This document shows positions 8,423-17,256 of a stretch of 64,000 nucleotides of DNA, one piece after another. Each line of letters starts with the position of its first letter. The first letter of the stretch is position 1. Where the stretch lies: positions 1-64,000 of the forward strand of contig PNAM01000079.1 in assembly GCA_003170275.1 (NCBI GenBank), written 5' to 3'. The translations under genes were made by a program, and so were the position numbers. The notes beneath the pieces were generated by a model. It was given only the letters and a program-made list of their open reading frames with translations. It had not been told where the DNA came from and did no database searches. Origin of the DNA: Myxococcales bacterium (lineage in GTDB: Bacteria > Myxococcota_A > Polyangia > Palsa-1104).

Positions 8423-9649
8423 ATGAACCAGATCTTGGACCACGTTCTGGGGGCGGCCCGGCAGCTCGGCGCCTCGGACGTGCACCTCAAGGCCGGGTTG
8501 CCGCCGGTCTTCCGCATCAAAGGTGATCTGCGCACGCTTCGCGACACGCCGCCGTTGACCGCCGAGGTGATCGGCACCTTCGCCGTCAACCTGATGAACG
8601 AGAAGCAGCGCGAGACCTTCGACAAGCACCACGACGCGGACTTGTCGTACGGAACGCCCGACGGCGTGCGCTACCGCGTCAACGTGTTCAAGCAGCGCGG
8701 GCAGACCGGCATGGTGCTGCGCATCATCCCGCCCGACGTGCCCAACTTCGAGCAGCTCAACCTGCCACCGACGGTGCAGAAGCTGTGCGAAGAGGAGCGC
8801 GGCCTGATCCTGGTGACCGGGATCACCGGCTCGGGCAAGTCGACGACGCTGGCGGCGATGGTCGATTACATCAATCGCACGCGCGCGGCGCACATCGTCA
8901 CCGTCGAGGATCCGATCGAGTTCTTGCACAAGGATCGGCGCTCGGTGGTGAACCAGCGCGAGATCGGGTTCGACGCCGAGAGCTTCTCCAAGGCGCTGCG
9001 CGCGGCGCTGCGCCAGGACCCGGACGTGATCCTCGTCGGTGAGATGCGCGACGAGGAGACCATCGAGACCGCGCTGCACGCGTCCGAGACCGGCCACCTG
9101 GTGATGTCGACGCTGCACACCCTCGACGCGGTCGAGACGGTGAACCGCATCATCGGCATGTTTCCGCCGCACCAGCAGGGGCAGATCCGCATCGCGCTCT
9201 CGTCGGTGCTCAAGGGCGTCATCTCGCAGCGACTGGTGGCGCGCGCCGACGGCAAGGGCATGGTGCCGGCGGTCGAGATCCTGGTGATGACCACGCGCAT
9301 CCGCGAGCTGATCGAGGATCCCAAGCGCACCCGCGAGGTGCGCGACGCGATCGCCGGCGGGCGTAATCCGTACGGCATGATGACCTTCGATCAGTGCTTG
9401 ACCGATCTGGTGCTCAAGAAGTTCATCACCTACGAGACCGCGCTCTCTTCGTCGACGACGCCGGACGACTTCGCGCTGGCCTTCCGCGGCGTCGGCAGCT
9501 CGTCGGAGGCGGTCACGCAAGCGGCGCCGCAGCCGCGCCCGGCCCCGGGTCAGCCCGCGCCGGCGCCGCAGCAGCCCACGACGCGCCAGGGCCCGCCCGA
9601 TGAGAAGTCGCTCGAGCTCGATCGTCCGGGCGGCGGCGGGAGACGGTAA
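8423..9649 (+). CDS. pilT: Type IV pilus retraction ATPase PilT
   Basis: This hexameric ATPase (408 aa) powers pilus retraction and twitching/S-motility at the inner face of the cell membrane. It shows the ASDVHLKAG N-terminal signature, Walker A GITGSGKST (133-141), Walker B ILVGEMRDEET and the His box HLVMSTLHT. After about residue 365 it carries a Pro/Gln/Ala-rich tail that is not part of the usual PilT core. The gene end overlaps the next start by 50 bases. Confidence 0.93.
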   Translation: MNQILDHVLGAARQLGASDVHLKAGLPPVFRIKGDLRTLRDTPPLTAEVIGTFAVNLMNEKQRETFDKHHDADLSYGTPDGVRYRVNVFKQRGQTGMVLRIIPPDVPNFEQLNLPPTVQKLCEEERGLILVTGITGSGKSTTLAAMVDYINRTRAAHIVTVEDPIEFLHKDRRSVVNQREIGFDAESFSKALRAALRQDPDVILVGEMRDEETIETALHASETGHLVMSTLHTLDAVETVNRIIGMFPPHQQGQIRIALSSVLKGVISQRLVARADGKGMVPAVEILVMTTRIRELIEDPKRTREVRDAIAGGRNPYGMMTFDQCLTDLVLKKFITYETALSSSTTPDDFALAFRGVGSSSEAVTQAAPQPRPAPGQPAPAPQQPTTRQGPPDEKSLELDRPGGGGRR

Positions 9650-11078
9650 CATACGCCTTCTCGCCCCGCTCCTCGCCGGCGGCCTGGTGCTCGCCGGTGG
9701 GACCTCGCCTCGGGTAGCCCACGCGGGCGGGGACAAGCCGCTGATCGCGGTGCTGCCGTTCACCGGTCCGCAAGCGAAGAACGCCGAGGCGGTGGTGGTA
9801 CGCACGCTGCGCAAGAAGGCCACGCTGATCCCGTCGAACAAGTGGAGCGCGTCGGCGCGCAAGCTGTTCGCTCCCTCGCACTCGCCCGAGGACATCTCGT
9901 CGGTGGCGGAGGACGTGGGCGCCGTGGTGGTGATCACCGGGGTGGTCAAGCGCGACGGGCGCGCCTGGCAGCTCGCGGTGAGCGTGCGCGACGGCAAGAC
10001 CGGCCGCAGCCGCGACAAGCTCAAGTATCCGCTCAAGGGGCCGCGCGTGGAGGGCCGCACGCTCGGGATCCTCGCCAGCGAGGTGGACGCGGCGTTCGAC
10101 CACGCGCTGGCGGCTGCCGGCGGATCATCGGAAGAGGACGAGCCGCCGGCCCGCGTGACCAAGAAGCCCAAGCCGCAGCCGCAGATCAAGCCGATCGAGG
10201 ACGAAGAGGACAAGCCGAACAAGACCGGCTCCGAAGTGGCCGAGAAGAACGAAGAGCCGCCGCTCGGCGAGAAGAAAAAGCCCGACGAGAAAAAACCGCT
10301 GGTGACGGGCCGGCCGCGCTGGGCGCCCTACTTCGACGTCAACGTGGCGGCGACCGTCAGCGGGCGCTCGTTCGACTTTCAGCCCTCGTCGCTGCCGCAC
10401 TTCTCGTCGGGGATCGTCGGCGGGCTGCGCGCGGATCTCACGGTCTATCCGTTCGCCGGCTTGCACGCAGCGGCGCAAGGCGTGATCGCCGGGCTGGGGC
10501 TGGGCGCGTCGATCGACAAGCCGTTCTGGCCCGCGTCGAAGGGCCCCGACGGGAACTACTACGAGACGCAGGAGCTGCGCGTCGAAGGCGGGCTGCGCTG
10601 GCGCTTCGTCCTGTACAAGCCGATCCCGCGGCCGGAGCTGGTGGTGCTCGTCGGCGGCGGGCTGCACTCGTTCGCGATCTCCAAGAAGATCGATCCGGCG
10701 AGCGGCAATCCCACCGACGTGGGCCCGCCCGACATGGCGTACGGCTTTCTGAGCTTCGGCGCGCAGCTGCGCCTGCACTTCGCCGAGTGGGCGCTGTTGT
10801 GGCTGGGCTTCAACTATCACTACGTGCTCGATGCCGGGCCGGTGGTGACCAACGACGAGTACGGGCCGGCGCAGGTGTTCGGCTTCCGCGTGCAGGGCGG
10901 GCTCGAGTTCCTCGTCTACAAGGGGTTGAAGCTGGGCCTCGGCGGCTTCTACGAGCGCTACGACCTGACGTTCCTGGGCTCGGATCCGCCGCCGCTCAAG
11001 CCGGGCTCAGGCGAGCTGGCGCAACGCGGGGCCGATCAGTATTTCGGCGGGCTGTTGATCGTCGGCTACGTCTTCTAG
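9600..11078 (+). CDS. Periplasmic FlgO/TolB-N-like domain fused to an outer-membrane beta-barrel
   Basis: The 492-aa protein has a signal peptide (hydrophobic LLAPLLAGGLVLAGG, cleavage near AHA-GG). A domain of alternating strands and helices starts with LIAVLPFTG and includes VVVITGVVKRDGRAWQLAV (about 48-175), like the periplasmic FlgO/TolB-N folds. A very Lys/Glu/Pro-rich linker follows (about 180-240), then an outer-membrane barrel with alternating aromatic strands ending in VGYVF. The start lies 50 bases inside pilT; GTG 9687 in frame would cut the signal peptide, so ATG 9600 is preferred. The function is unknown. Confidence 0.6.
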   Translation: MRSRSSSIVRAAAGDGNIRLLAPLLAGGLVLAGGTSPRVAHAGGDKPLIAVLPFTGPQAKNAEAVVVRTLRKKATLIPSNKWSASARKLFAPSHSPEDISSVAEDVGAVVVITGVVKRDGRAWQLAVSVRDGKTGRSRDKLKYPLKGPRVEGRTLGILASEVDAAFDHALAAAGGSSEEDEPPARVTKKPKPQPQIKPIEDEEDKPNKTGSEVAEKNEEPPLGEKKKPDEKKPLVTGRPRWAPYFDVNVAATVSGRSFDFQPSSLPHFSSGIVGGLRADLTVYPFAGLHAAAQGVIAGLGLGASIDKPFWPASKGPDGNYYETQELRVEGGLRWRFVLYKPIPRPELVVLVGGGLHSFAISKKIDPASGNPTDVGPPDMAYGFLSFGAQLRLHFAEWALLWLGFNYHYVLDAGPVVTNDEYGPAQVFGFRVQGGLEFLVYKGLKLGLGGFYERYDLTFLGSDPPPLKPGSGELAQRGADQYFGGLLIVGYVF

Positions 11079-11084
11079 CCATGC

Positions 11085-11098
11085 TATAGACGCTGGTT
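11085..11098 (+). promoter_or_regulatory. -10-like element just before alaS, no Shine-Dalgarno
   Basis: TATAGA (11085-11090) lies 8 bases before the alaS ATG and no purine-rich ribosome site is present between them. If it is a -10 box, transcription would start at or next to the start codon, giving a leaderless mRNA. No good -35 is visible. Confidence 0.35.
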
Positions 11099-13768
11099 AT
11101 GAACAGCGCGGATATCCGCAAAAGCTTCCTCGAGTATTTCAAGAAGAACGGCCACGAGGTGGTGCGCTCGTCGCCGCTGGTGCCGCAGAACGATCCGTCG
11201 CTGCTGTTCACCAACGCCGGCATGGTGCAGTTCAAGGACGTATTCACCGGTCGCGAGTCGCGCGGCTACACGCGCGCCACCTCGTCGCAAAAGTGCGTGC
11301 GCGCGGGCGGCAAGCACAACGACCTCGAGAACGTCGGACGCACCGCGCGCCACCACACGTTCTTCGAGATGCTCGGCAACTTCTCGTTCGGCGACTACTT
11401 CAAGCAAGACGCGATCGAGCTCGCCTGGGCGTGGCTGACCCACGAGCTGCCCATCGATCCCAAGCGGTTGGTGATCACCGTGTTCGGCGGCGACGCGGCG
11501 ATCAAGCTCGGCCCCGACGACGAGGCGCGCGCGATCTGGAAGAAGGTCACCGGCTTTTCCGACGAGCGCATTTTCGGCCTGGGCATGAAGGACAACTTCT
11601 GGATGATGGGCGACACCGGCCCGCAAGGCCCGTGCTCGGAGATCCACTACTACGTGGGCGACGGCGCAATAGACCCGAAGAGCTTCGGCGAAGAGCCACA
11701 GCCGGACGGCACCGGGTGGATGGAGATCTGGAACCTGGTGTTCATGCAGTTCGAGAAGAAGGCCAAGGACTCGCCGCTCGTGCCGCTGCCCAAGCCCTCC
11801 ATCGACACCGGCGCCGGGCTCGAGCGCGTAGCGGCGGTGGTGCAGGGGGTCAAGACCAACTACGACACCGATCTGCTCAAGCCGATCGTGCTCGCCGCCG
11901 GGCAGATGGCGAAGAAGACCTACGGCGGCACCCAGAGCGACGACGACGTGTCGATGCGCGTGCTGGCGGATCACGCGCGCGCCTCGAGCTTCCTGATCGC
12001 CGACGGCGTGATGCCGTCGAACGAAGGGCGCGGCTACGTCTTGCGGCGCATCATGCGGCGCGCCATCCGGCACGGCGTGCGGCTCGGGCTGCAGGAGGGC
12101 GAGTTTGGCCTTTTGTGCGAGCAGGTGATCTCCATGATGTCGGGCCAGTTCGGCGAGCTGCGCGAGGCGCACGGCCTGATCTCGCGCGCGGTCGACACCG
12201 AGGACCTCAACTTCCGCCGCACGATCGATCGCGGCATGAAGCTGCTAGACGAACAGTTCGCGCACTTGAAGAAGGGCGGCACCGTGCCCGGCGAGGTGGT
12301 GTTCAAGCTCTACGACACGTTCGGCTTCCCGGCCGATCTCACGCGCGTGATCGCAGAGGAGCGCGAGTTGGGGATCGACGAGGCCGGCTTCGAAGCGGCG
12401 ATGAGCCAGCAGCGCGCGCGCTCGGAGGACTTTGCCGGCTCGGGCGATGCCGCGGTCTCCGACGTGTACAAGGCGCTGCGTGAGAAGCACGGCGCGACCA
12501 AGTTTCTCGGTTACGAGAGCACCGCGGCGGAGGCGACGCTGCGCGCGATCCTCGACGAGCAGGGCCACCCGATCGAGCGCGCCGAGGCGGGTCAGGCGGT
12601 GCAGATCATCGCCGACGCGACGCCGTTCTACGGCGAGTCGGGCGGGCAGATGGGCGACACCGGCGCGATTCGATCCGATGGTCCCGGAGGCGCGTTCGAG
12701 ATCGACGTGAGCGACACGCTCAAGCCGGCCGGCGATCTGATCGTGCACGTGGGCAAGGTGATCAGCGGCGCGCCCACGGTCGGCGCCAAGGCGAAGCTGA
12801 TCGTGCACGACGAGCGGCGCGACGCGATCCGGGCCAACCACTCGGCGACCCACCTGCTCCACCTCGCGCTCAAGGAGGTACTGGGCGATCACGTGGCGCA
12901 GAAGGGCTCGCTGGTCGCGCCCGATCGGCTGCGCTTCGACTTCTCGCACTTCCAGCCGATGACCGACGCGGAGAAGAAGCGCGTCGAGGAGCTGGTCAAC
13001 GCCGAGGTGCGGCACAACGCCGACTCGGTGGTGGACGTCAAGTCGTTCGACGACGCCAAGAAGGCCGGCGCGGTGGCGCTGTTCGGCGAGAAGTACGGCG
13101 ACGTGGTGCGCGTGATGCACATCGGCCGGCGCTCGATGGAGCTGTGCGGCGGGACGCACGTGCGGCGCGCGGGCGACATCGGGCTGTTCAAGATCACGCA
13201 GGAGCTGGGTATCGCGCAGGGCGTGCGGCGGATCGAGGCGGTCACCGGCAAGGGCGCGGTCGAGTACGTGCAGAAGCTCGAGGGCGAGCTGGCCCACGCG
13301 GCGGAGCGCACGCGCTCGCCGCTGTTCTCGGTGGCGGCGCAGGTCGAGCGGCTGCAGAAGGAGCTCAAGGAGCGGGACAAGCGCATCGAGGAGCTGCAGC
13401 GCAAGCTGGCGGCGGGCGGCGGGCGCGATCTGCTCGCGGGCGCGCGCGAGGTGGCCGGCGTGCGCGTGCTGTCGGCGCGCAGCGACGTCGGCGATCCCAA
13501 GGCGCTACGCGAGGTGGCCGACCAGCTGCGCGACAAGCTCAAGAGCGGCGTGGTGGTGCTGGGCGGCGTCGCCGACGGCAAGGTCTCGTTGGTGGCGGCC
13601 GTCTCGAGCGATCTGGTCGGACGGATTCACGCGGGCAAGATCATCGCCGAGCTGGCCAAGCTGGTGGGCGGCAAGGGCGGCGGCAAGCCCGACCTGGCCC
13701 AGGGCGGCGGCACCGACGCATCGCGTCTGGACGAAGCCCTCGAATCGGTCTACGGCCTGATTTCGTAG
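11099..13768 (+). CDS. alaS: Alanyl-tRNA synthetase
   Basis: This full-length class II synthetase (889 aa) charges tRNA-Ala. The N-terminal catalytic core begins with a SADIRKSFLEYF segment. The editing domain has HSATHLLH with its zinc-site histidines and the partner motif CGGTHVRRAGD. The C-terminal part holds a coiled-coil segment (KELKERDKRIEELQRKL) and the Gly-rich C-Ala end with GGKGGGKPDLAQGGG. All family motifs look intact. The start has no Shine-Dalgarno sequence. Confidence 0.97.
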   Translation: MNSADIRKSFLEYFKKNGHEVVRSSPLVPQNDPSLLFTNAGMVQFKDVFTGRESRGYTRATSSQKCVRAGGKHNDLENVGRTARHHTFFEMLGNFSFGDYFKQDAIELAWAWLTHELPIDPKRLVITVFGGDAAIKLGPDDEARAIWKKVTGFSDERIFGLGMKDNFWMMGDTGPQGPCSEIHYYVGDGAIDPKSFGEEPQPDGTGWMEIWNLVFMQFEKKAKDSPLVPLPKPSIDTGAGLERVAAVVQGVKTNYDTDLLKPIVLAAGQMAKKTYGGTQSDDDVSMRVLADHARASSFLIADGVMPSNEGRGYVLRRIMRRAIRHGVRLGLQEGEFGLLCEQVISMMSGQFGELREAHGLISRAVDTEDLNFRRTIDRGMKLLDEQFAHLKKGGTVPGEVVFKLYDTFGFPADLTRVIAEERELGIDEAGFEAAMSQQRARSEDFAGSGDAAVSDVYKALREKHGATKFLGYESTAAEATLRAILDEQGHPIERAEAGQAVQIIADATPFYGESGGQMGDTGAIRSDGPGGAFEIDVSDTLKPAGDLIVHVGKVISGAPTVGAKAKLIVHDERRDAIRANHSATHLLHLALKEVLGDHVAQKGSLVAPDRLRFDFSHFQPMTDAEKKRVEELVNAEVRHNADSVVDVKSFDDAKKAGAVALFGEKYGDVVRVMHIGRRSMELCGGTHVRRAGDIGLFKITQELGIAQGVRRIEAVTGKGAVEYVQKLEGELAHAAERTRSPLFSVAAQVERLQKELKERDKRIEELQRKLAAGGGRDLLAGAREVAGVRVLSARSDVGDPKALREVADQLRDKLKSGVVVLGGVADGKVSLVAAVSSDLVGRIHAGKIIAELAKLVGGKGGGKPDLAQGGGTDASRLDEALESVYGLIS

Positions 13769-13771
13769 ACT

Positions 13772-13788
13772 TATGATAAAATAGCGCG
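13772..13788 (+). promoter_or_regulatory. -10-like element before the PilZ gene (possible leaderless start)
   Basis: TATGAT (13772-13777) lies 11 bases before GTG 13789 in the 20-base gap after alaS. No Shine-Dalgarno sequence is seen. It could drive the PilZ gene separately from alaS. Confidence 0.35.
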
Positions 13789-14856
13789 GTGGCGAGTCAG
13801 GACAATCGCAGCGGCGATCGCGCTCCGCTGTCGATGCGCATCAAGCTGAAGTATCCCGACCTCGAGACCTTCATCCAGAAGTACGCGGTGAACATCTCGC
13901 GCGGCGGCATCTTCATCGCCACCAAGTCGCCCAAGCCGGTCGGCACGGCGGTCAAGTTCGAGTTCATGCTCGCCAACGCCGAGTCCACCTCGCTGATTCG
14001 CGGCGAGGGGCTGGTGCAGTGGACGCGCGAGTTCGATCCGGCCATGCCGACCAAGGCGCACGGCATGGGCGTCAAGTTCACGCGGCTCGACGCAGGCAGC
14101 CAGGAGGTCGTGGAGCGCGCGTTGAGCTGGCGCGCGTCGCACGGGCTCTACAAGAAGGGCGACTCCGAGGGCCTCACCGTCGCGACCACCGCGCCGCCGG
14201 GCGCGACGCCCGAGCCCACGCCGATCGCGCCGCGCAACAGCGAGGACGAGCCGACGCAGGTCTCCGCGACCGTTCCCGAGCCGTCGCCGCCGCCGCGGGT
14301 GGTCGCGCCGCCGACCGCGCGCCCGGTGCGTGACGATCCAACGATCCTCGAGCCGCCGCGCGGCGGACGCTCGCCCGAGGAGTTCACCCGGCCGGTGGCC
14401 ATCGAGGCCGCGGTCGACGAGCAGCGCCAGGGCGATCGCGAGACGCGCGAGATCGAGCTGCCCGACTCGCCGCCGCGCGATGGCGTGACCGGCGAGACCG
14501 CGCTGCCCGACGACAGCGTGCGCATCGCGCTCAAGCGCCATCGCCAGCGCAACGGGCAGAACCGCGGCGAGGAGCTCGACGCGATGGCCGCCGAGTGGGG
14601 GCTGTCGGAAGAGCGCCTCGAGCGCGTGCTGCGGCGCAAGCGGCCGCGCATGGTCGAAGCCACGGCCGAGCTCGAGCGGCTGTTGCGCAAGCCGCCCAAG
14701 CCGGCGGTGCCGTCGTCGGTACAAGAGGCGATTCGCTTGTTGACCGAGCTGCTCGCGCGCAAACCGCCGGGCGAGCCGGCGCAGACGCAAGCGGCGGGCG
14801 GCGAGCCCGACCCCGCCGACGACGCGCGCTCCAAACGCTCCAAGCGCGCGCGCTAG
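13789..14856 (+). CDS. PilZ-domain protein with long disordered tail
   Basis: The protein (355 aa) has an N-terminal PilZ domain (about 12-115) of the type common in Myxococcota, with VNISRGGIFI and GMGVKF motifs. This domain usually binds cyclic di-GMP or acts as a motility adaptor. The canonical RxxxR switch is not obvious, so c-di-GMP binding is uncertain. Residues 120-245 are Pro/Arg/Thr-rich and disordered, and 245-310 form a basic helical segment. Its TAG stop overlaps the stop of the convergent gshA gene within CTAG at 14853-14856. Confidence 0.75.
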   Translation: MASQDNRSGDRAPLSMRIKLKYPDLETFIQKYAVNISRGGIFIATKSPKPVGTAVKFEFMLANAESTSLIRGEGLVQWTREFDPAMPTKAHGMGVKFTRLDAGSQEVVERALSWRASHGLYKKGDSEGLTVATTAPPGATPEPTPIAPRNSEDEPTQVSATVPEPSPPPRVVAPPTARPVRDDPTILEPPRGGRSPEEFTRPVAIEAAVDEQRQGDRETREIELPDSPPRDGVTGETALPDDSVRIALKRHRQRNGQNRGEELDAMAAEWGLSEERLERVLRRKRPRMVEATAELERLLRKPPKPAVPSSVQEAIRLLTELLARKPPGEPAQTQAAGGEPDPADDARSKRSKRAR

Positions 14857-16184
14857 CGCAGGCGGAACGCTTCGATCAGCTTGGCGGGATCGCCGCCCGA
14901 CTTCGCGTGCTCGGCCAGCATGCGATCGGCCACGCTCCGGCCCTCGGTTAGCACCTCGTCGAGCGGCTCGAGCAGCGCCGCGCCGTCGGCCGCGCCCAAC
15001 CGCACCAGGCCCGCCTTGGCGATGCTCACCATCTCGCGGCACAGCGTCGACAGCGGCGTGCCGCGCGCGGTCGCGCGCAACCCTTCGCGCGGCGTCCGGC
15101 GGTACAGGTCGAGCCGCTCGTCGAAGCTCCACGATGCGACCAGCTGCCACGCCGCCTCGCGCGCCTGACGATCGTAGAACAGCCCGCGCCACAGCGCCGG
15201 CAGCGCGCGCACCATCTCGCGCGTCGACGCGTCGGCCTGGCGCACCTCGACATAGGTCTTCAGGCGCACCTCGGGGAACAGCGTCGAGAGGTGCACTTCC
15301 CAATCGGCCAGCGTGGCCTTCTCGCCGTTCCAGCCTTCGCGCAGGAAGCGCCGGAAGGTGAGGTGCATGGCCCGATAGTCGCCGTCGCGGTAGACGAAGA
15401 ACATCGGCACGTCGAGCGCCCATTCGGCGTAGTCGCGAAACGACGCGCCCGGCTTGAACGCGAACGGCAACAGGCCGCAGCGGTCGGGATCGGTCTCGAG
15501 CCAGCACGACGCGCGATGGCTCTGCATTCCCGACGGGCGGCCGTCGACCAGCGGCGAGGCGGCGAACAGCGCGGTCACCAGCGACGAGAGGCCGAGCCCG
15601 AGGCGCAGCTTCTCGATCGCGTCGGCCTCGTCGGTGTAGTCGAGGTTGGCCTGCACCGTGGCGGTGCGCTTCATCATCTCGTGCGCACGCGCGCCGCGGG
15701 TCGGCAGGTACTCGCGCATCACCCGATAGCGGCCCTTGGGCATCCACGGCACGTCGTCGAGCGTGCCGAACGGCCGGAAGCCGACGCCGAGGAACGCCAC
15801 GCCCAGCTCGGCCGCGATCGGCAGGAGCTCGTCGAGGTGCTTGCCGTTGTCGCGCACCGCCGCGACCGCGCTCGGCCACGGCGCGCCCGAGTGCTCGAGC
15901 TGGCCGCCCGGCTCGAGCGTGATCGTGCCGCAGGTCGGGCGGTGCAGCGCGATCAGCCGGCCGTGCTCCTCGGTGCGGCTCCAGCCGCGCGCGGCCATCG
16001 CCTCGAGCAGCGTGCGGATGGTCTCGTAGTCGGGCGCCCGGCCGAGCCGCGCGGGATCGGTGTACACGCCGACCTTCTCGTGCTCCATGCCGATGCCCAG
16101 CGCGTCCGCGGCCTTGTAACCGGCGCGGAAGTGGCCGACCAACTCTTCGGGGTCGGCGATGGGGCGTGGCGCGGAAGAAGGCAT
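14853..16184 (-). CDS. gshA: Glutamate-cysteine ligase (plant/alphaproteobacterial type)
   Basis: The enzyme (443 aa) joins glutamate and cysteine in the first step of glutathione synthesis. Typical features are GIGMEHEKVG near residue 30, TLEPGGQLEHSGAP, FRPFGTLDDVPWMPKGRY, the MKRTATVQANLDY segment and the FRRFLREGW segment. ATG 16184 was chosen because it gives the family's normal length; the frame is open further upstream but that part is low-complexity. No gshB is present in the window. It diverges from the bactofilin gene. Confidence 0.88.
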   Translation of the reverse strand: MPSSAPRPIADPEELVGHFRAGYKAADALGIGMEHEKVGVYTDPARLGRAPDYETIRTLLEAMAARGWSRTEEHGRLIALHRPTCGTITLEPGGQLEHSGAPWPSAVAAVRDNGKHLDELLPIAAELGVAFLGVGFRPFGTLDDVPWMPKGRYRVMREYLPTRGARAHEMMKRTATVQANLDYTDEADAIEKLRLGLGLSSLVTALFAASPLVDGRPSGMQSHRASCWLETDPDRCGLLPFAFKPGASFRDYAEWALDVPMFFVYRDGDYRAMHLTFRRFLREGWNGEKATLADWEVHLSTLFPEVRLKTYVEVRQADASTREMVRALPALWRGLFYDRQAREAAWQLVASWSFDERLDLYRRTPREGLRATARGTPLSTLCREMVSIAKAGLVRLGAADGAALLEPLDEVLTEGRSVADRMLAEHAKSGGDPAKLIEAFRLR

Positions 16185-16249
16185 GAAGGTCGGATGATGG
16201 TAAGGGGCGGTTCGTCGCGGGTCAAACCGTGATAGCGTTCGCGAATTCC

Positions 16250-16705
16250 ATGCCACAAACAGTGATCGGACCGGGGACCCGCGTCGCGGGGCCACTTTCC
16301 GGCCAGGACGATCTGGTCGTGGAGGGCACGGTCGACGGTCCGGTGACCGGCGAGGCGCAGGTGACCATCTCGGCCGGCGCGCGCGTGGGCGGTGAGGTGC
16401 GCGGGCGCGACGTGGTGATCGGCGGCGTGCTGACCCACAACGTGTTCGCCACCGCGACGGTACGCCTGTTGGCGACCGCAGAGCTGCGCGCCGACATTCA
16501 AGCCGCTCGCGTGGCGATTGACGAGGGCGCGCTGTTAGAAGGTCAGGTGCGCATGACTCGCACGCCGTCGAGCGTGAACGTGAACGTGAACGCGCACGTG
16601 AACGCGAACGCAAACGTGAGCGTCAGGCCGACTACGCCGACGCTGCGCGAAATTCCCTCGCTGCCGCCGGTGGGAAAGCGCAAGCTCGTGCGGAGAACCC
16701 CATGA
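16250..16705 (+). CDS. Bactofilin (polymer-forming cytoskeletal protein)
   Basis: The protein (151 aa) has the beta-helix repeats of bactofilins: GPGTRVAGPLSG, LVVEGTVDGPV, GARVGGEVRGRDVVIGG and AELRADIQAARVAIDEGALLEGQV, all with the hydrophobic period of the family. Such proteins form membrane-associated filaments in shape, motility or DNA positioning. The ATG at 16250 gives the standard bactofilin start; a GTG at 16229 is also in frame. After the core comes a VN/AN dipeptide repeat encoded by a hexamer array (16573-16626), then a basic end. It overlaps pyrE by 4 bases. Confidence 0.85.
   Translation: MPQTVIGPGTRVAGPLSGQDDLVVEGTVDGPVTGEAQVTISAGARVGGEVRGRDVVIGGVLTHNVFATATVRLLATAELRADIQAARVAIDEGALLEGQVRMTRTPSSVNVNVNAHVNANANVSVRPTTPTLREIPSLPPVGKRKLVRRTP
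16573..16626. repeat. Nine-unit hexanucleotide array in the bactofilin tail
   Basis: Nine consecutive 6-base units related to CGTGAA (variants CGCGAA, CGCAAA, CGTGAG) encode the alternating Val/Ala-Asn tail of the bactofilin. It is the reverse complement of the unit in the five-copy array at 4351-4380. This suggests a hexamer that expands by slippage in this genome. Confidence 0.75.
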
Positions 16706-17256
16706 CGCCGGCTTCCGCGCGCGCGCGCCTCCTCGAGCTGCTCAAGACCCTCGCCTACGAGGAGCGCGAGGTCATCCTGGCCTCGGGCAAGCCGTCCAAC
16801 TTCTACATCGACTGCAAGCAGGCGGCGCTCACCGCCGAGGGACACTTCCTGATCGGGACGATCATCTGCGACGTGCTCGCCAACGTCGCGCCGGACGTGC
16901 GCGCGATCGGTGGGCTGACCATGGGCGCGGATCCGATCGCCTCGGCGGTCGCCACCGTCTCCTTCACGCTCGGCCGCCCGCTCGATGCGTTCTACATCCG
17001 CAAGGAGCCCAAGGGGCACGGTACACAGAAGTGGCTGGAAGGCGACAAGCGCGTTCGTCCCGGCACGCCGGTGGCGATCGTCGAAGACGTGTGCACCACC
17101 GGCGGCTCGACGCTCAAGGCGATCGAGCGCGCGCGGCTGCACGGCCTCGACGTGCGGCGGGTGATCACGCTGGTCGACCGCGAAGAAGGTGGGCGCGAGG
17201 CTGTCGAGAAGGAAGCGCCGTTCACCGCGCTGTTCAAGAAGAGCGAGTTTACGTGA
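16702..17256 (+). CDS. pyrE: Orotate phosphoribosyltransferase
   Basis: The enzyme (184 aa) converts orotate and PRPP to OMP in pyrimidine synthesis. It has the LASGKPSNFYIDCK entry segment, the GGLTMGADPI motif and the PRPP-binding loop VAIVEDVCTTGGST. Its start overlaps the bactofilin stop and its stop overlaps the next GTG, so the three genes form a coupled operon. Confidence 0.94.
   Translation: MTPASARARLLELLKTLAYEEREVILASGKPSNFYIDCKQAALTAEGHFLIGTIICDVLANVAPDVRAIGGLTMGADPIASAVATVSFTLGRPLDAFYIRKEPKGHGTQKWLEGDKRVRPGTPVAIVEDVCTTGGSTLKAIERARLHGLDVRRVITLVDREEGGREAVEKEAPFTALFKKSEFT

Noticed and set aside
7388-10222. 944-residue open frame on the minus strand across the AgmX gene, pilT and the barrel gene
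   Set aside because: It is a GC-driven shadow frame rich in Arg/His/Gly; pilT and the barrel gene on the other strand have clear domains.
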